This document shows, in pieces, positions 26,081 to 34,405 of a stretch of DNA of 64,000 nt (its first letter is position 1; the number at the start of each line of letters is the position of its first letter). The notes under the pieces are model-generated. The model ran no database searches, was not told where the DNA came from, and was given only the letters and a program-made list of their open reading frames with translations. Both the position numbers and the translations under genes were made by a program. The DNA comes from Parasedimentitalea marina (GTDB taxonomy: Bacteria; Pseudomonadota; Alphaproteobacteria; Rhodobacterales; Rhodobacteraceae): contig NZ_CP033219.1 in NCBI RefSeq assembly GCF_004006175.1, positions 124,001 to 188,000 on the forward strand, written 5' to 3'.

Positions 26081-28018
26081 ATGAGTTTGACTAGCGATCA
26101 GATGGAACTGCGTGAGGATGAGATCCAGAAGCATTACGCGGCTGCGGCTTTGATGCTTGAGGGGTTTGATCACACGCCGAGAATTGCCAAAGCCAAGGTT
26201 GAGGCCGCAGCGCCGGAGCGGTCACCCGGTGTCGCGCGGGTGCGGCGGTTTCGATCTACCACTCCGGGGTTGGTGACGCGGTCTACCGCGCGGCCCGAGG
26301 GGGTGCATCTGGTGGCGCGGATCGAGGCGGCGGATGACGATGATCCGCTGACCTCGCCTTTGCAGGCCACTGCGCAGCATGTGTTGCGGCGTGCGCTGGC
26401 GATTTCCTTGGCGGTGGGCGAGGCCTATTCCGAATCCTCGGGGCTGGCAGAGCTGAAGCGGGCCAATTTGGCTGGGTCTTTGGATGCGGGCCGTAAGGGT
26501 GAGTTTGGTGAGTTGCTGGCCGCAGAGGCGCTGGCGGTGGCGCATGTGTTTGCCAATGCCTCGGCCTATTTGCTGGCACCCCATGCCAGCGAGACCCAGG
26601 TTGAGGTCGGCGATGTCGAGGAACTGTTGACGGATCATGCGCAACTGGCCTTGCACGGTGCGCTGTGGGAGCTGGATCAGAAGCTGGCGCAGTTTGCGCC
26701 GGATGATGCGGTGCTGATTGCCACGGTGGCAGCTTACGCTGAACAGTTGATGGAGAAGGTCAGCTTGCGGGCGCAGAACGCGCCGCGATTGGCTCCGTTT
26801 ACCGACGCGGCCTGGCATGTGGAGGCGGACGACCTGACCATTCGCGGCTTTGAGCCTGCGGCCAAGGCGAAATCGACCACCCTGACCATGACGTTCAAAA
26901 AGCCAAACGAAGTGGTAGGCAACCATATCGCCAAGTATCAGGCGATGAAGTTGTCGAAAATGCTGATGGCCTATGACTTTGACCGTCGCCTGAACCCCTT
27001 TGCAGAACTCGGCGGGTTCATCTTTACCTTTATGGGGGATGGCAAGCCGGGCACTGGTAAGACCACGCTGATCCAGATGATGGCGGGGTTGGTAAATGAC
27101 TACTGTCAGGTGGCGGGCTATCCGTTTCGCTATCAGAACCTGAGCACCGATAATATCGACAGCTATCAGGGTAAATCAGGGCAGAATGCCAAGGCGTTCA
27201 TCAACTCGATCATCGACCCCAGTGCGATTGGCTTTGGCACCATTGATGACATCGACCAGCTGGCGGGTAAACGTGGCGACCGGCAGTCCTCGGCTGGGCA
27301 GTTGGAGATCACGGCGGTGCTGATGGAGAGTTTTGCCGGGGCCAATACCGTGGTGCGGGGCAATTGCACCTTTGGCATGTTCTCGAACTATCCGGAAAAT
27401 GTGGACGATGCGCTGCGCCAGCGGGCCGGGGCGCGGTTCCTGGTGGATGGGCCGCAGACGCGCGACGATTATGTGGACATTCTGAACCTGCTGATGGGCA
27501 AGAACCACAATATCCCGCTGGGCGAGCACGAACCGTTTGCCGCGCAGGAGATCAAAGCGGCTGTGGCCAAATCATTTGAGGCCCATGCCAAGCCGCAGGA
27601 ACCGGGGCTGATGAACGTGTTCGACCGCGCCGAGAGCCAGATCGGCGGGCTGGATACCATCGCCAAGCTGGGCAGCTATCTGAAGATGATCCAGCAGGCG
27701 GATGAGCGGTTTACCGGCCGGGCGATCAAGAACATCACCGACGCGGTCAAGGTGCGGGCGATGGATTTTGAGCTGCCGGATGAATGGATGGAGAACCCCG
27801 AGCTGTTCCTGTTCCGCGATTACGACGCCAAGAAATCGATGATCGAGGAGCTGCGGGTGCCGATCACTGTCGACATGGTGATCCAGGAGATCAACCGTTA
27901 TGCCGATAGCGAGTTCCGCTATGCCGATAAATCGGACGAGGTGGCGATTGACGGCATGGTGCGCGATTTTGGACGACAAGAAGAGGCCAAGCGGCGGTAT
28001 CTGGAGGGCAAGGGGTGA
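26081..28018 (+). CDS. AAA+ ATPase (645 aa) of the uncharacterised operon
   Basis: Cytoplasmic ATPase. Residues 1-90 are polar and low complexity, about 95-310 form a helical N-terminal domain (LRRALAISLAVGEAYSESSG, LQLALHGALWELDQKL-type helices), then the AAA+ module: Walker A GDGKPGTGKTTLIQMM at about 318-333, Walker B IGFGTIDDIDQ at about 382-392, sensor 1 FSNYPENVDDALRQRAGARF with sensor Asn and an arginine finger near 435, and a C-terminal helical lid and tail to KRRYLEGKG. One full AAA+ module only, so it would act as an oligomer, probably a hexamer. No helicase, protease or VWA module is fused. The stop overlaps the next start as TGATG. Confidence 0.88.
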   Translation: MSLTSDQMELREDEIQKHYAAAALMLEGFDHTPRIAKAKVEAAAPERSPGVARVRRFRSTTPGLVTRSTARPEGVHLVARIEAADDDDPLTSPLQATAQHVLRRALAISLAVGEAYSESSGLAELKRANLAGSLDAGRKGEFGELLAAEALAVAHVFANASAYLLAPHASETQVEVGDVEELLTDHAQLALHGALWELDQKLAQFAPDDAVLIATVAAYAEQLMEKVSLRAQNAPRLAPFTDAAWHVEADDLTIRGFEPAAKAKSTTLTMTFKKPNEVVGNHIAKYQAMKLSKMLMAYDFDRRLNPFAELGGFIFTFMGDGKPGTGKTTLIQMMAGLVNDYCQVAGYPFRYQNLSTDNIDSYQGKSGQNAKAFINSIIDPSAIGFGTIDDIDQLAGKRGDRQSSAGQLEITAVLMESFAGANTVVRGNCTFGMFSNYPENVDDALRQRAGARFLVDGPQTRDDYVDILNLLMGKNHNIPLGEHEPFAAQEIKAAVAKSFEAHAKPQEPGLMNVFDRAESQIGGLDTIAKLGSYLKMIQQADERFTGRAIKNITDAVKVRAMDFELPDEWMENPELFLFRDYDAKKSMIEELRVPITVDMVIQEINRYADSEFRYADKSDEVAIDGMVRDFGRQEEAKRRYLEGKG

Positions 28019-28350
28019 TGGGCCTGCTCATTCTGGTCTTTGCTCTCTTTGTTGGTGTTAGCGCGTGGTGTGGTGTCGCCGTAGCTCGCCGCGCTCGTCC
28101 TGTTGGAATTTCACTGCTGCAGATTGCCTTGCTGTGTTTTGCCTTTAGCTATGTGTTTGGAGCCCAGTTCAGCATTTGGAGCATGGGAGCATCGCTTCAG
28201 GATCAGAACTCTTTACTGCACGCGTTTGGACCGGGAGGAATGCCGGGTACGTTTCTGAGCTATGCCCAAATCATGTTTATTCCCATCATAACGGTTTCAT
28301 TGGTTGCTTACTTTGTTAAGCGACGGCGGTATTTGGAGGGGAAGGGGTGA
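28018..28350 (+). CDS. small membrane protein (110 aa) in the operon
   Basis: Three hydrophobic segments (LILVFALFVGVSAWCGVAVA, ISLLQIALLCFAFSYVFG, YAQIMFIPIITVSLVAYF) and a basic end KRRRYLEGKG that copies the C-terminus of the ATPase just upstream. A GTG three bases earlier is also possible. No family recognised. The end of the gene contains the ribosome site and start of the next one. Confidence 0.65.
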   Translation: MGLLILVFALFVGVSAWCGVAVARRARPVGISLLQIALLCFAFSYVFGAQFSIWSMGASLQDQNSLLHAFGPGGMPGTFLSYAQIMFIPIITVSLVAYFVKRRRYLEGKG

Positions 28351-28739
28351 CGCCGCAAGAAAAATTACAAACCATACAGGCTATTAGAGAGACATTGCCG
28401 GACTGGACCAGTACGCTTGTGGGGCTCGGTTTTTTGATATTGCTACCTTCATTCTTAGCCAAAGTGGTCTATCCCAGAGTGGTTCCAATGCCTTTGTTGA
28501 GCAACCGATTGTGTAATCTTGTGTTTTCGGTCTTCTCGGCATTCATACTTTTCCAACTGTTTCTCTCAATTGGGATAGGCATTCTATTGGTTCAGCATCT
28601 GGATCTTGAGACAGGTAAGTTTTGGGAGATGTTCCCGGCCATACTGTTTGGGTTCGACAAAGTGCATTTAGTCGGAATTGGGGTGCAGGCTATGTTCGCT
28701 GCTCTGGCGGTCCATGGCTTAGGCCGAATAGAAAGTTGA
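28347..28739 (+). CDS. small membrane protein (130 aa) in the operon, GTG start
   Basis: Three hydrophobic segments (LVGLGFLILLPSFLAKVV, VFSVFSAFILFQLFLSIGIG, VHLVGIGVQAMFAALAV). It begins GTGA over the stop of the previous gene, with GGAGGGG seven to eight bases ahead inside the duplicated junction. AT-rich compared with the large genes. Family unknown. Confidence 0.65.
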   Translation: MTPQEKLQTIQAIRETLPDWTSTLVGLGFLILLPSFLAKVVYPRVVPMPLLSNRLCNLVFSVFSAFILFQLFLSIGIGILLVQHLDLETGKFWEMFPAILFGFDKVHLVGIGVQAMFAALAVHGLGRIES

Positions 28740-28747
28740 ATTTAGTG

Positions 28748-28978
28748 ATGATGCGTCTCATGACACGCTGGTGGTTCTGGCTGATACTCTTCCCGTTTGT
28801 TCTAGGGTCCGCCGGAATGCTGTTCATGCCTGGTTCGGAGGTGGTGGAAAACCCTGATTTCAGTTTTTATGCTCGATGGGGGCAGTTCATTGGTGCGGCT
28901 ATCCCAATGGGGATCACTGGTTTTGTTTTTGTGGTGTCGATCAAATTTGTATCGCGCTTACGTCGAGGGAATAGCTAA
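28748..28978 (+). CDS. small membrane protein (76 aa) in the operon
   Basis: Two hydrophobic segments (WWFWLILFPFVLGSAGMLF and FIGAAIPMGITGFVFVVSI) with a basic end SRLRRGNS. Starts eight bases after the previous stop, with no strong ribosome site, so translation may depend on coupling. No family recognised. Confidence 0.5.
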   Translation: MMRLMTRWWFWLILFPFVLGSAGMLFMPGSEVVENPDFSFYARWGQFIGAAIPMGITGFVFVVSIKFVSRLRRGNS

Positions 28979-29020
28979 CGTGTTTGCTACATCACGAGAT
29001 GACCTGCCAAGTGTCACCCA

Positions 29021-29070
29021 AGCCCCCTCCCCATGGGGGGAAGGGAGGGGGCTGCGCGGCATAGCCGCGC
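29021..29070 (+). repeat. double perfect hairpin inside the operon
   Basis: AGCCCCCTCCC (29021-29031) pairs with GGGAGGGGGCT (29043-29053), and GCGCGGC (29054-29060) pairs with GCCGCGC (29064-29070) around ATA. The two hairpins abut. It sits between two small membrane genes 30 bases before the next start. Its form is that of a dispersed intergenic repeat, or an RNA processing or attenuation site. Confidence 0.6.
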
Positions 29071-29100
29071 TGGTTGGTGGGATTGAAGCGTGTTGATACG

Positions 29101-29472
29101 ATGAACGATACTCAGGTAACGCTTTTCAACACCGGGTTGCCCATGATGGTTATTGGGATTCTGGCCGTTGTAGTGCCAAGGTTGCTTGTTCAGAAAGCAA
29201 CGCGGTCGCATTTGGTTGTCGCGATTGGGATGATTTTGGCTTGTGTCACTATGGCCGTTCTGTCGGCAGGTGTATTTTTCCTTTTTGACAACCGCAGTTA
29301 TGAAACTTTGATTGGGGCAGGAGGATACGTTTTGGCGCTGGAGTTTCTGATAGAAGCATCCTGGAAGGCGGTAATTTTGTGGGCTCCGCTGATATTGTTG
29401 ACCTGGTTGAGTTTGGCACAACGAGTAGAACGGTTGCGTGGGCAAGATTTGGCAGAAAGGAACAGTCTATGA
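29101..29472 (+). CDS. small membrane protein (123 aa) in the operon
   Basis: Three hydrophobic segments (TGLPMMVIGILAVVVPRLL, VAIGMILACVTMAVLSAGVFF, AVILWAPLILLTWLSLA) and a charged end QRVERLRGQDLAERNSL. Overlaps the next gene by ATGA. No family recognised. The start at 29101 is the ATG of MNDTQ; an in-frame GTG-type start upstream would extend into the hairpin element. Confidence 0.65.
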   Translation: MNDTQVTLFNTGLPMMVIGILAVVVPRLLVQKATRSHLVVAIGMILACVTMAVLSAGVFFLFDNRSYETLIGAGGYVLALEFLIEASWKAVILWAPLILLTWLSLAQRVERLRGQDLAERNSL

Positions 29473-30851
29473 AACGTCTCATCCAGCATGGCCTAATGTT
29501 CGGCAACCTGTTCCATGTTGCCTCACCTGCCTTGGTAGAGCGCTATAACCGGGCGCTGCAGCATCTGACGGGCAAGACGACTGCGCTAACGGATTTTCAT
29601 GTGGACATCTCGGGCTACTCACCCGAGATCGGTGATGAGCAAAGCGATGATCTATATCTGAACCATGCGGGCGTGAACCGGCAGTTTATCTTGCTGAGCA
29701 CCGAGCAGAAACGCTCGCCACTGTTGAACGAAAAATTCTCGGTCAATCGCGATATTCTGCGGCGGTTCATCACCGACAATGAACGCCAGTTGTTTGCCCT
29801 GACCGCGACGGATGCGGTGGCGGGTGAGTTGGTGAACTCGGTCTTTGAGATCGACACCCCGGCACGATTGTTTGACATTCATAAGATCGAGATCGAGGCG
29901 GACACCACCAAGGGCACCCTGCGCCATGCGACGCATCTGGGCGAGCTAGTGGACCGGTTCAAGGGCGAGGATGACGCCTGGTTTGACGATGTGCTGATCG
30001 CCGAGATGATCTCTACCGCCAAGCAGACCGGTGATATCACCCGCAACCCGGTCAAGCTAAAGCACGAGGCGTTTCAGCAGGATAATTACTGGACCGCGCA
30101 TTTTGGCGGGCTCTATCTGTTCCAAGCGGTCGAGCACCCGGCGATGATTGCCAGTGGTGACAAGCCTGTGGGCGAGCTGCCAATCAAATATGTTTTTGAT
30201 CTGGCTGAGCGCAACCGGATTGCCAAGTTTCTGGATTACAACGGGCTGGCGGAACCTGTGGTCAAGGCGCGGGGCGTCGATGGCGCGGCGATCCTGCGGC
30301 AGAAAATGGACTTTATCGCCGCTGATGCGCTGGCCGCCAAGGGGCATGACCTGACCGGCTTACACCGCTCGAAACTGCGGCGGCTGACGGCGCAACATGC
30401 GCAGGATCTGCCACCGGAATACGAAGGGTTGGCAGCGATGGTGCGCTGGGCTGAAAGTGGCGGTCGCTGGCCCAAGATCAGCTCGGACCATCCGGCCTAT
30501 TTCTATAGTTTGCGGGCGGCGGATACCCCGGATCGAAATCTGGTGAATATGCTGCTGGCCGAGCTGAGCCCGCTGGATGTGCGACAACTGTTCATCTGCC
30601 ACAAGACGCTGTTTTATCAGCAGTACCGCAGCTGGTCGGAACAGAAAAAGGCCTATGTGGTGCATTTTCTGGCCAATGAATACGCGGTGGACAAGGCGGG
30701 GGCGCGTGACGCGCTATTTGGTCATGAACCTGATATGTCTGGCGAGGACGCACCTGAATTGCCACGCGGAATGCCCAAGGTCCGCAGCCGTGAGCGGATG
30801 ATCGACCGGGTTGGACCCTGGGGCGCCGTGACCCGCGAGAGGAGACGCTAG
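29469..30851 (+). CDS. 460-aa protein of unknown function (may be the Rhodobacterales DUF6638 family)
   Basis: Soluble, mixed alpha/beta, no signal peptide. It begins MKRLIQHGLMFGNLFHVASP and has a clear early block VERYNRALQHLTGKTTALTD, then FHVDISGYSPEIGDE and GVNRQFILLSTEQKRSPLLN. The middle is helical and the end is basic (RSRERMIDRVGPWGAVTRER). I recall this N-terminus from conserved hypothetical roseobacter proteins labelled DUF6638, but cannot check it. Start at 29469 follows AAGGA with eight bases of spacing and overlaps the preceding gene. It is one of the four large genes of the operon, and the next small gene follows without a gap. Confidence 0.75.
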   Translation: MKRLIQHGLMFGNLFHVASPALVERYNRALQHLTGKTTALTDFHVDISGYSPEIGDEQSDDLYLNHAGVNRQFILLSTEQKRSPLLNEKFSVNRDILRRFITDNERQLFALTATDAVAGELVNSVFEIDTPARLFDIHKIEIEADTTKGTLRHATHLGELVDRFKGEDDAWFDDVLIAEMISTAKQTGDITRNPVKLKHEAFQQDNYWTAHFGGLYLFQAVEHPAMIASGDKPVGELPIKYVFDLAERNRIAKFLDYNGLAEPVVKARGVDGAAILRQKMDFIAADALAAKGHDLTGLHRSKLRRLTAQHAQDLPPEYEGLAAMVRWAESGGRWPKISSDHPAYFYSLRAADTPDRNLVNMLLAELSPLDVRQLFICHKTLFYQQYRSWSEQKKAYVVHFLANEYAVDKAGARDALFGHEPDMSGEDAPELPRGMPKVRSRERMIDRVGPWGAVTRERRR

Positions 30852-31118
30852 ATGTTCGCACCACTGCGCCTGTTATTTATCCTGCTGATCGTGCTGACGG
30901 TTGTCTATGTGCTGGTGTCGCTGTACTCGCGGGCCGTACGCAAGTCCAAGTTGAGACGGCACTGGAAGCAAAAGGGCCTGACGGTCGACCGGGACGAGTA
31001 TGTCCAGCGTGGGCTGAAGAAATACGATGGCTCGATCCGGCGCAAGCTGATCCTGCTGGTCTACATCATTCCACTGGGGGCGATTGGGCTGCTAGTTTAT
31101 GTCATGAATTTCATGTGA
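30852..31118 (+). CDS. small membrane protein (88 aa) with two membrane helices
   Basis: An N-terminal helix (LRLLFILLIVLTVVYVLVSLY), a basic cytoplasmic middle (RKSKLRRHWKQKGLTVDRDE, VQRGLKKYDGSIRRK) and a C-terminal helix (LILLVYIIPLGAIGLLVYVM). Both ends would lie on the same side. It begins at the base after the previous stop. Unlike the other small genes of the operon it has the same high GC as the large ones, which suggests it belongs to the conserved core. Confidence 0.75.
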   Translation: MFAPLRLLFILLIVLTVVYVLVSLYSRAVRKSKLRRHWKQKGLTVDRDEYVQRGLKKYDGSIRRKLILLVYIIPLGAIGLLVYVMNFM

Positions 31119-31129
31119 GGGGGCCGCAG

Positions 31130-31777
31130 ATGGTCTATGCTAAATGGGTGTTCATAATCACCTTCTGGGTGCTGTTTGCTTCAGTATTACACTACACGCT
31201 GCCGCAGCACGATGTTGTACGGATTGTCGGCACGGATGTACGCCGGGTTGATTTCGGTGAGAATTCATTGTTCTGGGCACAGCAAGACACCGCGCAGGAA
31301 GGTGCGACACGGATCAATCGCGACGTGCGCTTTGTTGAAACATTCTATGAAAATGGCCGCCCAATGGTGTTTCGCAACGAAGACACTGGCTGGGGCTGGC
31401 CACCGTATTTCAAACTCGACAGTTCCAATCTACAAGCCGAACTGACTGATCTGGCTTCCAGCAAGGCAGACCCGCAGTGGGTCGTGTTGCGCCACTATGG
31501 TTGGCGCAATGAGTTCTACTCAATTTACCCGAATACGGTGGCAGTCAAACCGGTTGACGGGCCTGATTACTCGGCCACCAATTGGTTCAATATCGTGTTT
31601 CTGACCATGCTGGCGGCATTGTTCTGGGCGATCTACGTGCGCTGGCGCCGGTTCCGCAGCGCCCGGATCGATCCGATGATCGAGGACATGGAGGACAGCC
31701 TTTATGCGGCTGGCGATGCCCTGTCAGAAAAACGCAGTGGGGTTCGGCGTTGGCTGGACAGCTGGAAGAAAAAGTGA
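31130..31777 (+). CDS. DUF1523 family membrane protein
   Basis: 215 residues. An N-terminal membrane helix (WVFIITFWVLFASVLHYTL), a large extracytoplasmic beta-rich domain with VVRIVGTDVRRVDFGENSLFW, FVETFYENGRPMVFRNEDTGWGWPPYFKLDSSNLQAEL (in parts) and VLRHYGWRNEFYSIYPNTVAVK, then a second helix (WFNIVFLTMLAALFWAIYV) and a basic cytoplasmic tail. This is the DUF1523 pattern, function unknown. The start at 31130 follows GAGGGGG. It is the last gene before a strong terminator, so it probably forms the membrane end of the system. Confidence 0.85.
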   Translation: MVYAKWVFIITFWVLFASVLHYTLPQHDVVRIVGTDVRRVDFGENSLFWAQQDTAQEGATRINRDVRFVETFYENGRPMVFRNEDTGWGWPPYFKLDSSNLQAELTDLASSKADPQWVVLRHYGWRNEFYSIYPNTVAVKPVDGPDYSATNWFNIVFLTMLAALFWAIYVRWRRFRSARIDPMIEDMEDSLYAAGDALSEKRSGVRRWLDSWKKK

Positions 31778-31781
31778 TCAG

Positions 31782-31806
31782 GGGCTGCCGGCTAGGCAGC
31801 CCTTAT
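31782..31806 (+). terminator. terminator of the 23-32 kb operon
   Basis: Perfect 8-bp stem GGGCTGCC (31782-31789) and GGCAGCCC (31795-31802) with a five-base loop, followed by TTATTCG. It lies four bases after the DUF1523 stop. Confidence 0.85.
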
Positions 31807-31859
31807 TCGTTCAGGACACACCCCACGATGATACATTGCTGCGGCATATACCGCCGCAG

Positions 31860-33437
31860 TTAATCCTCGAACAGGTGGCGCGTCTGCGCCAGTTGCTGCG
31901 CCTGATCCTGCGACACACTGAAAAACTCCATCAGTTTGGCGGCATTGATGTCGGTGTTGTCGGATTGGCGGATGCGGACATGGGAGCTGAAGTCGGCGTC
32001 GCGAATGCGATCCGCCTCGTGGGTGATGTCATTGCGGATGGTTGGCATCAGCCGGTCCAGCGTCGCCTGCGACGTACGATCGCCCGCCAGACCCACCCGT
32101 CGCGCATGGCCACTTAGATAGTCGTCGGTGAAATCACAGTCGATCTGCAACAGGCGGGTGCGGGACCGGTCGGAAAAGAAATCATGCATCAGGTCCAGAT
32201 TTGAGGGATCCATGCAGACGACCAGACGGTCGCTGTCGTGGTACTCGAACAGCATCCGCATCAGGGCGCGACGATGGCGTGTGCGTTTCCCAAGCGAGGA
32301 TTGAATACCGCCCAGATCAGGCAGCGAGGTTGCCTCTTCGTCGAACAGATACTCGATGGCTGGCATGTCGGTCACCTGGCGGACGTTTTCGACCAGGCGC
32401 TTGGCCACATGCCACTTCTTGCACACCACAATCATCAGCTCGCGCTCTCGCCCCAGCGAGCTTTCGGTCTCCCAGAACCGCATCCCGAACCGGCGGCCGG
32501 CCCGACCCTGGTCGGCCAGGAATTTAAACAGACTGCGCCCTTCGTTGGAAATCTGGAACTTAACATCGCGAGAGGCATAGAGCCTGCCCAGCCGGGATTT
32601 CAATTCTTTGGCGCCGGGGCTGATTTTGCGCGCGAACAGGAAATCCTGGCTCAGCAGCAGATCATAGTGGTCGTTGTGAAAGGTCACCGGCATCCCGTAA
32701 TCGGTGAACATCAAAAACGTCAGCGTGCGCGTTTCGATCTCACTTTCGTTGACCAGATGGCGAACCAATGTCTGGAAAAAGGTCTCATCCGGAATCCAGG
32801 TGGTGCGGAAAAAGCGCATCACGTCTTTTCGGGTATGAGTGAATTCTAAAATCCGCTCAATGGTTTGCCGCCGCAGGCACCACCACTGGCTGCCGATCTG
32901 GACCTGAATGTCGTTGGGGACATCCCGCTTAAGGCCCAGACGTTTTTGCAGTTCCATCGCGCCGTAAAACAGTGATTTGTTGGCCCGCTCGTTAAAGAAG
33001 TGGCGATAAATCAGCCGCTCTTCCTTCATCCCGGTTTTGATCCAGTTGCTGTCAAAGAAGTCATAGCTTTCGATGAAATCTCTGTCGTTTTGGTCCAGAT
33101 AATTATGGGTGAATTCTGCGGTTTTGATTGCCATGCAATCGCCGGACAGCATGTAGAAATGGGTGGCCCGCGAGAAATTTTCTGCGGCGGCTTCGACGGC
33201 CAGAAGGGTTGCCTGAACCAGCGACCATTCTCCCCAGCCACATTTGATGCGCTTGCGGACAAAGGTGACATTGGGATTATGATCCAGCGCCGCGCGGATC
33301 AAGGCATAAGATGCAGGGTCGGCGCTGGCGTCAAAATGGATCGCCATATAATCGCCGACGGCGGTCAGCTGCTCGGCCTGCTGAATGATCGCTTCAGGAT
33401 CTTTATGGCAGAGCAGAATATATGCGATTTTTGCCAT
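31860..33437 (-). CDS. beta-1,6-N-acetylglucosaminyltransferase-type GT14 protein with long C-terminal extension
   Basis: 525 residues. The N-terminal half is a GT14 (core-2/branching, xylosyltransferase-like) domain: MAKIAYILLCHKDPEAIIQQ, YMAIHFDASADP, CGWGEWSLVQATLLAVEAA, YMLSGDCMAIK and GSQWWCLRRQTIERIL. The C-terminal half, from about residue 270, is an extra domain found in roseobacter members (I recall the label DUF5928). It transfers a sugar, probably GlcNAc or xylose, to a surface glycan. Divergent from the sulfotransferase with 149 bases between starts, so the two likely build one sulfated polymer. No signal peptide; cytoplasmic. Confidence 0.85.
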   Translation of the reverse strand: MAKIAYILLCHKDPEAIIQQAEQLTAVGDYMAIHFDASADPASYALIRAALDHNPNVTFVRKRIKCGWGEWSLVQATLLAVEAAAENFSRATHFYMLSGDCMAIKTAEFTHNYLDQNDRDFIESYDFFDSNWIKTGMKEERLIYRHFFNERANKSLFYGAMELQKRLGLKRDVPNDIQVQIGSQWWCLRRQTIERILEFTHTRKDVMRFFRTTWIPDETFFQTLVRHLVNESEIETRTLTFLMFTDYGMPVTFHNDHYDLLLSQDFLFARKISPGAKELKSRLGRLYASRDVKFQISNEGRSLFKFLADQGRAGRRFGMRFWETESSLGRERELMIVVCKKWHVAKRLVENVRQVTDMPAIEYLFDEEATSLPDLGGIQSSLGKRTRHRRALMRMLFEYHDSDRLVVCMDPSNLDLMHDFFSDRSRTRLLQIDCDFTDDYLSGHARRVGLAGDRTSQATLDRLMPTIRNDITHEADRIRDADFSSHVRIRQSDNTDINAAKLMEFFSVSQDQAQQLAQTRHLFED

Positions 33438-33586
33438 ATCGGAGACAATACACCTGATTTCTTTACATTGTATCCCTTGATAAGGGCGAAGTCTGATTGA
33501 ATAAACCAGTTAGTTCTGGTTTTAGCATATAGATGTCTGCAATCGTCAATAAGCGCGAAAAGCAGCACGGATGGAGGTAAGAGCAC

Positions 33587-34405
33587 ATGGGATTTCCAGG
33601 CACCTGGATGACGAGCAGCGAAAGCGTTGTGTACCGTGTGGTGCCAAAATGCGCTTGCTCGACCATTGGTCAAATCATGTACTATTCCGATCACGGCGAG
33701 TTTTTCGAGGGTGATATTCATGATGCCAAATCCGGGATGCACAAATGGGCGATGGACGACAGCCAGGCGCCCATTACCCGCAATGTGCAGGGGCACCAGT
33801 CTTATGCTTTCACCTGTGTACGCAATCCCTACACCCGGGTGCTCAGCTCGTTCTTCGACAAGATCTGCGGTATTCAGCGCAACGGACGGCGGTATCGCGG
33901 CAATCTGGTGCCAAAACTGACCTACGAATACGGCATCGAGGTCGGCGGCGACGATGGCAAACAAGAGTTCGACCAGATCCGCAGTTTCCGCCGTTTCCTG
34001 CTGTTTGTGCGCGATACTGTTCGCTATCGCCGTCCGATGGATCCCGACATTCACTGGTCTGCCATGTCTGGCCATGTGTCGACGTTCATTTGGAACGGCG
34101 GCAAGTACGATAAGATCCTTTGGACCGAAAGCTTTAATGACGGGATGGCGGATGTTCTCAGTGCGATCGAGACGCCGCACCCGATTGATCTGACTGCAAT
34201 CCCGCGCTTCAACGAAAGCGAGGGCCATGGCCCCAAACGGGCTCACCCGGTTGAAGATTACTTTGACGATCTGTCGATGCATCTGATCTATGAGATCTAC
34301 AAACGTGATTTCGAATTGTTCAAATATGATTTTGAAGATCCGTCCAACAAGATGCCAATCGGCGAAATTGACCTCGACGAAGTTCACGCCAAACTGGGCG
34401 ACTAA
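33587..34405 (+). CDS. sulfotransferase family protein (carbohydrate type)
   Basis: 272 residues. The 5-prime phosphosulfate loop is VPKCACSTIGQIMYY (about residues 14-28) and the 3-prime PAPS-binding motif is CVRNPYTRVLSSFFDKI (about 80-96), as in the sulfotransferase 2 (Golgi carbohydrate) family. It would transfer sulfate from PAPS to a sugar hydroxyl. It starts after GGAGGTAAG and is divergent from the GT14 gene. Cytoplasmic, no signal or membrane helix. The acceptor is not known. Confidence 0.88.
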   Translation: MGFPGTWMTSSESVVYRVVPKCACSTIGQIMYYSDHGEFFEGDIHDAKSGMHKWAMDDSQAPITRNVQGHQSYAFTCVRNPYTRVLSSFFDKICGIQRNGRRYRGNLVPKLTYEYGIEVGGDDGKQEFDQIRSFRRFLLFVRDTVRYRRPMDPDIHWSAMSGHVSTFIWNGGKYDKILWTESFNDGMADVLSAIETPHPIDLTAIPRFNESEGHGPKRAHPVEDYFDDLSMHLIYEIYKRDFELFKYDFEDPSNKMPIGEIDLDEVHAKLGD

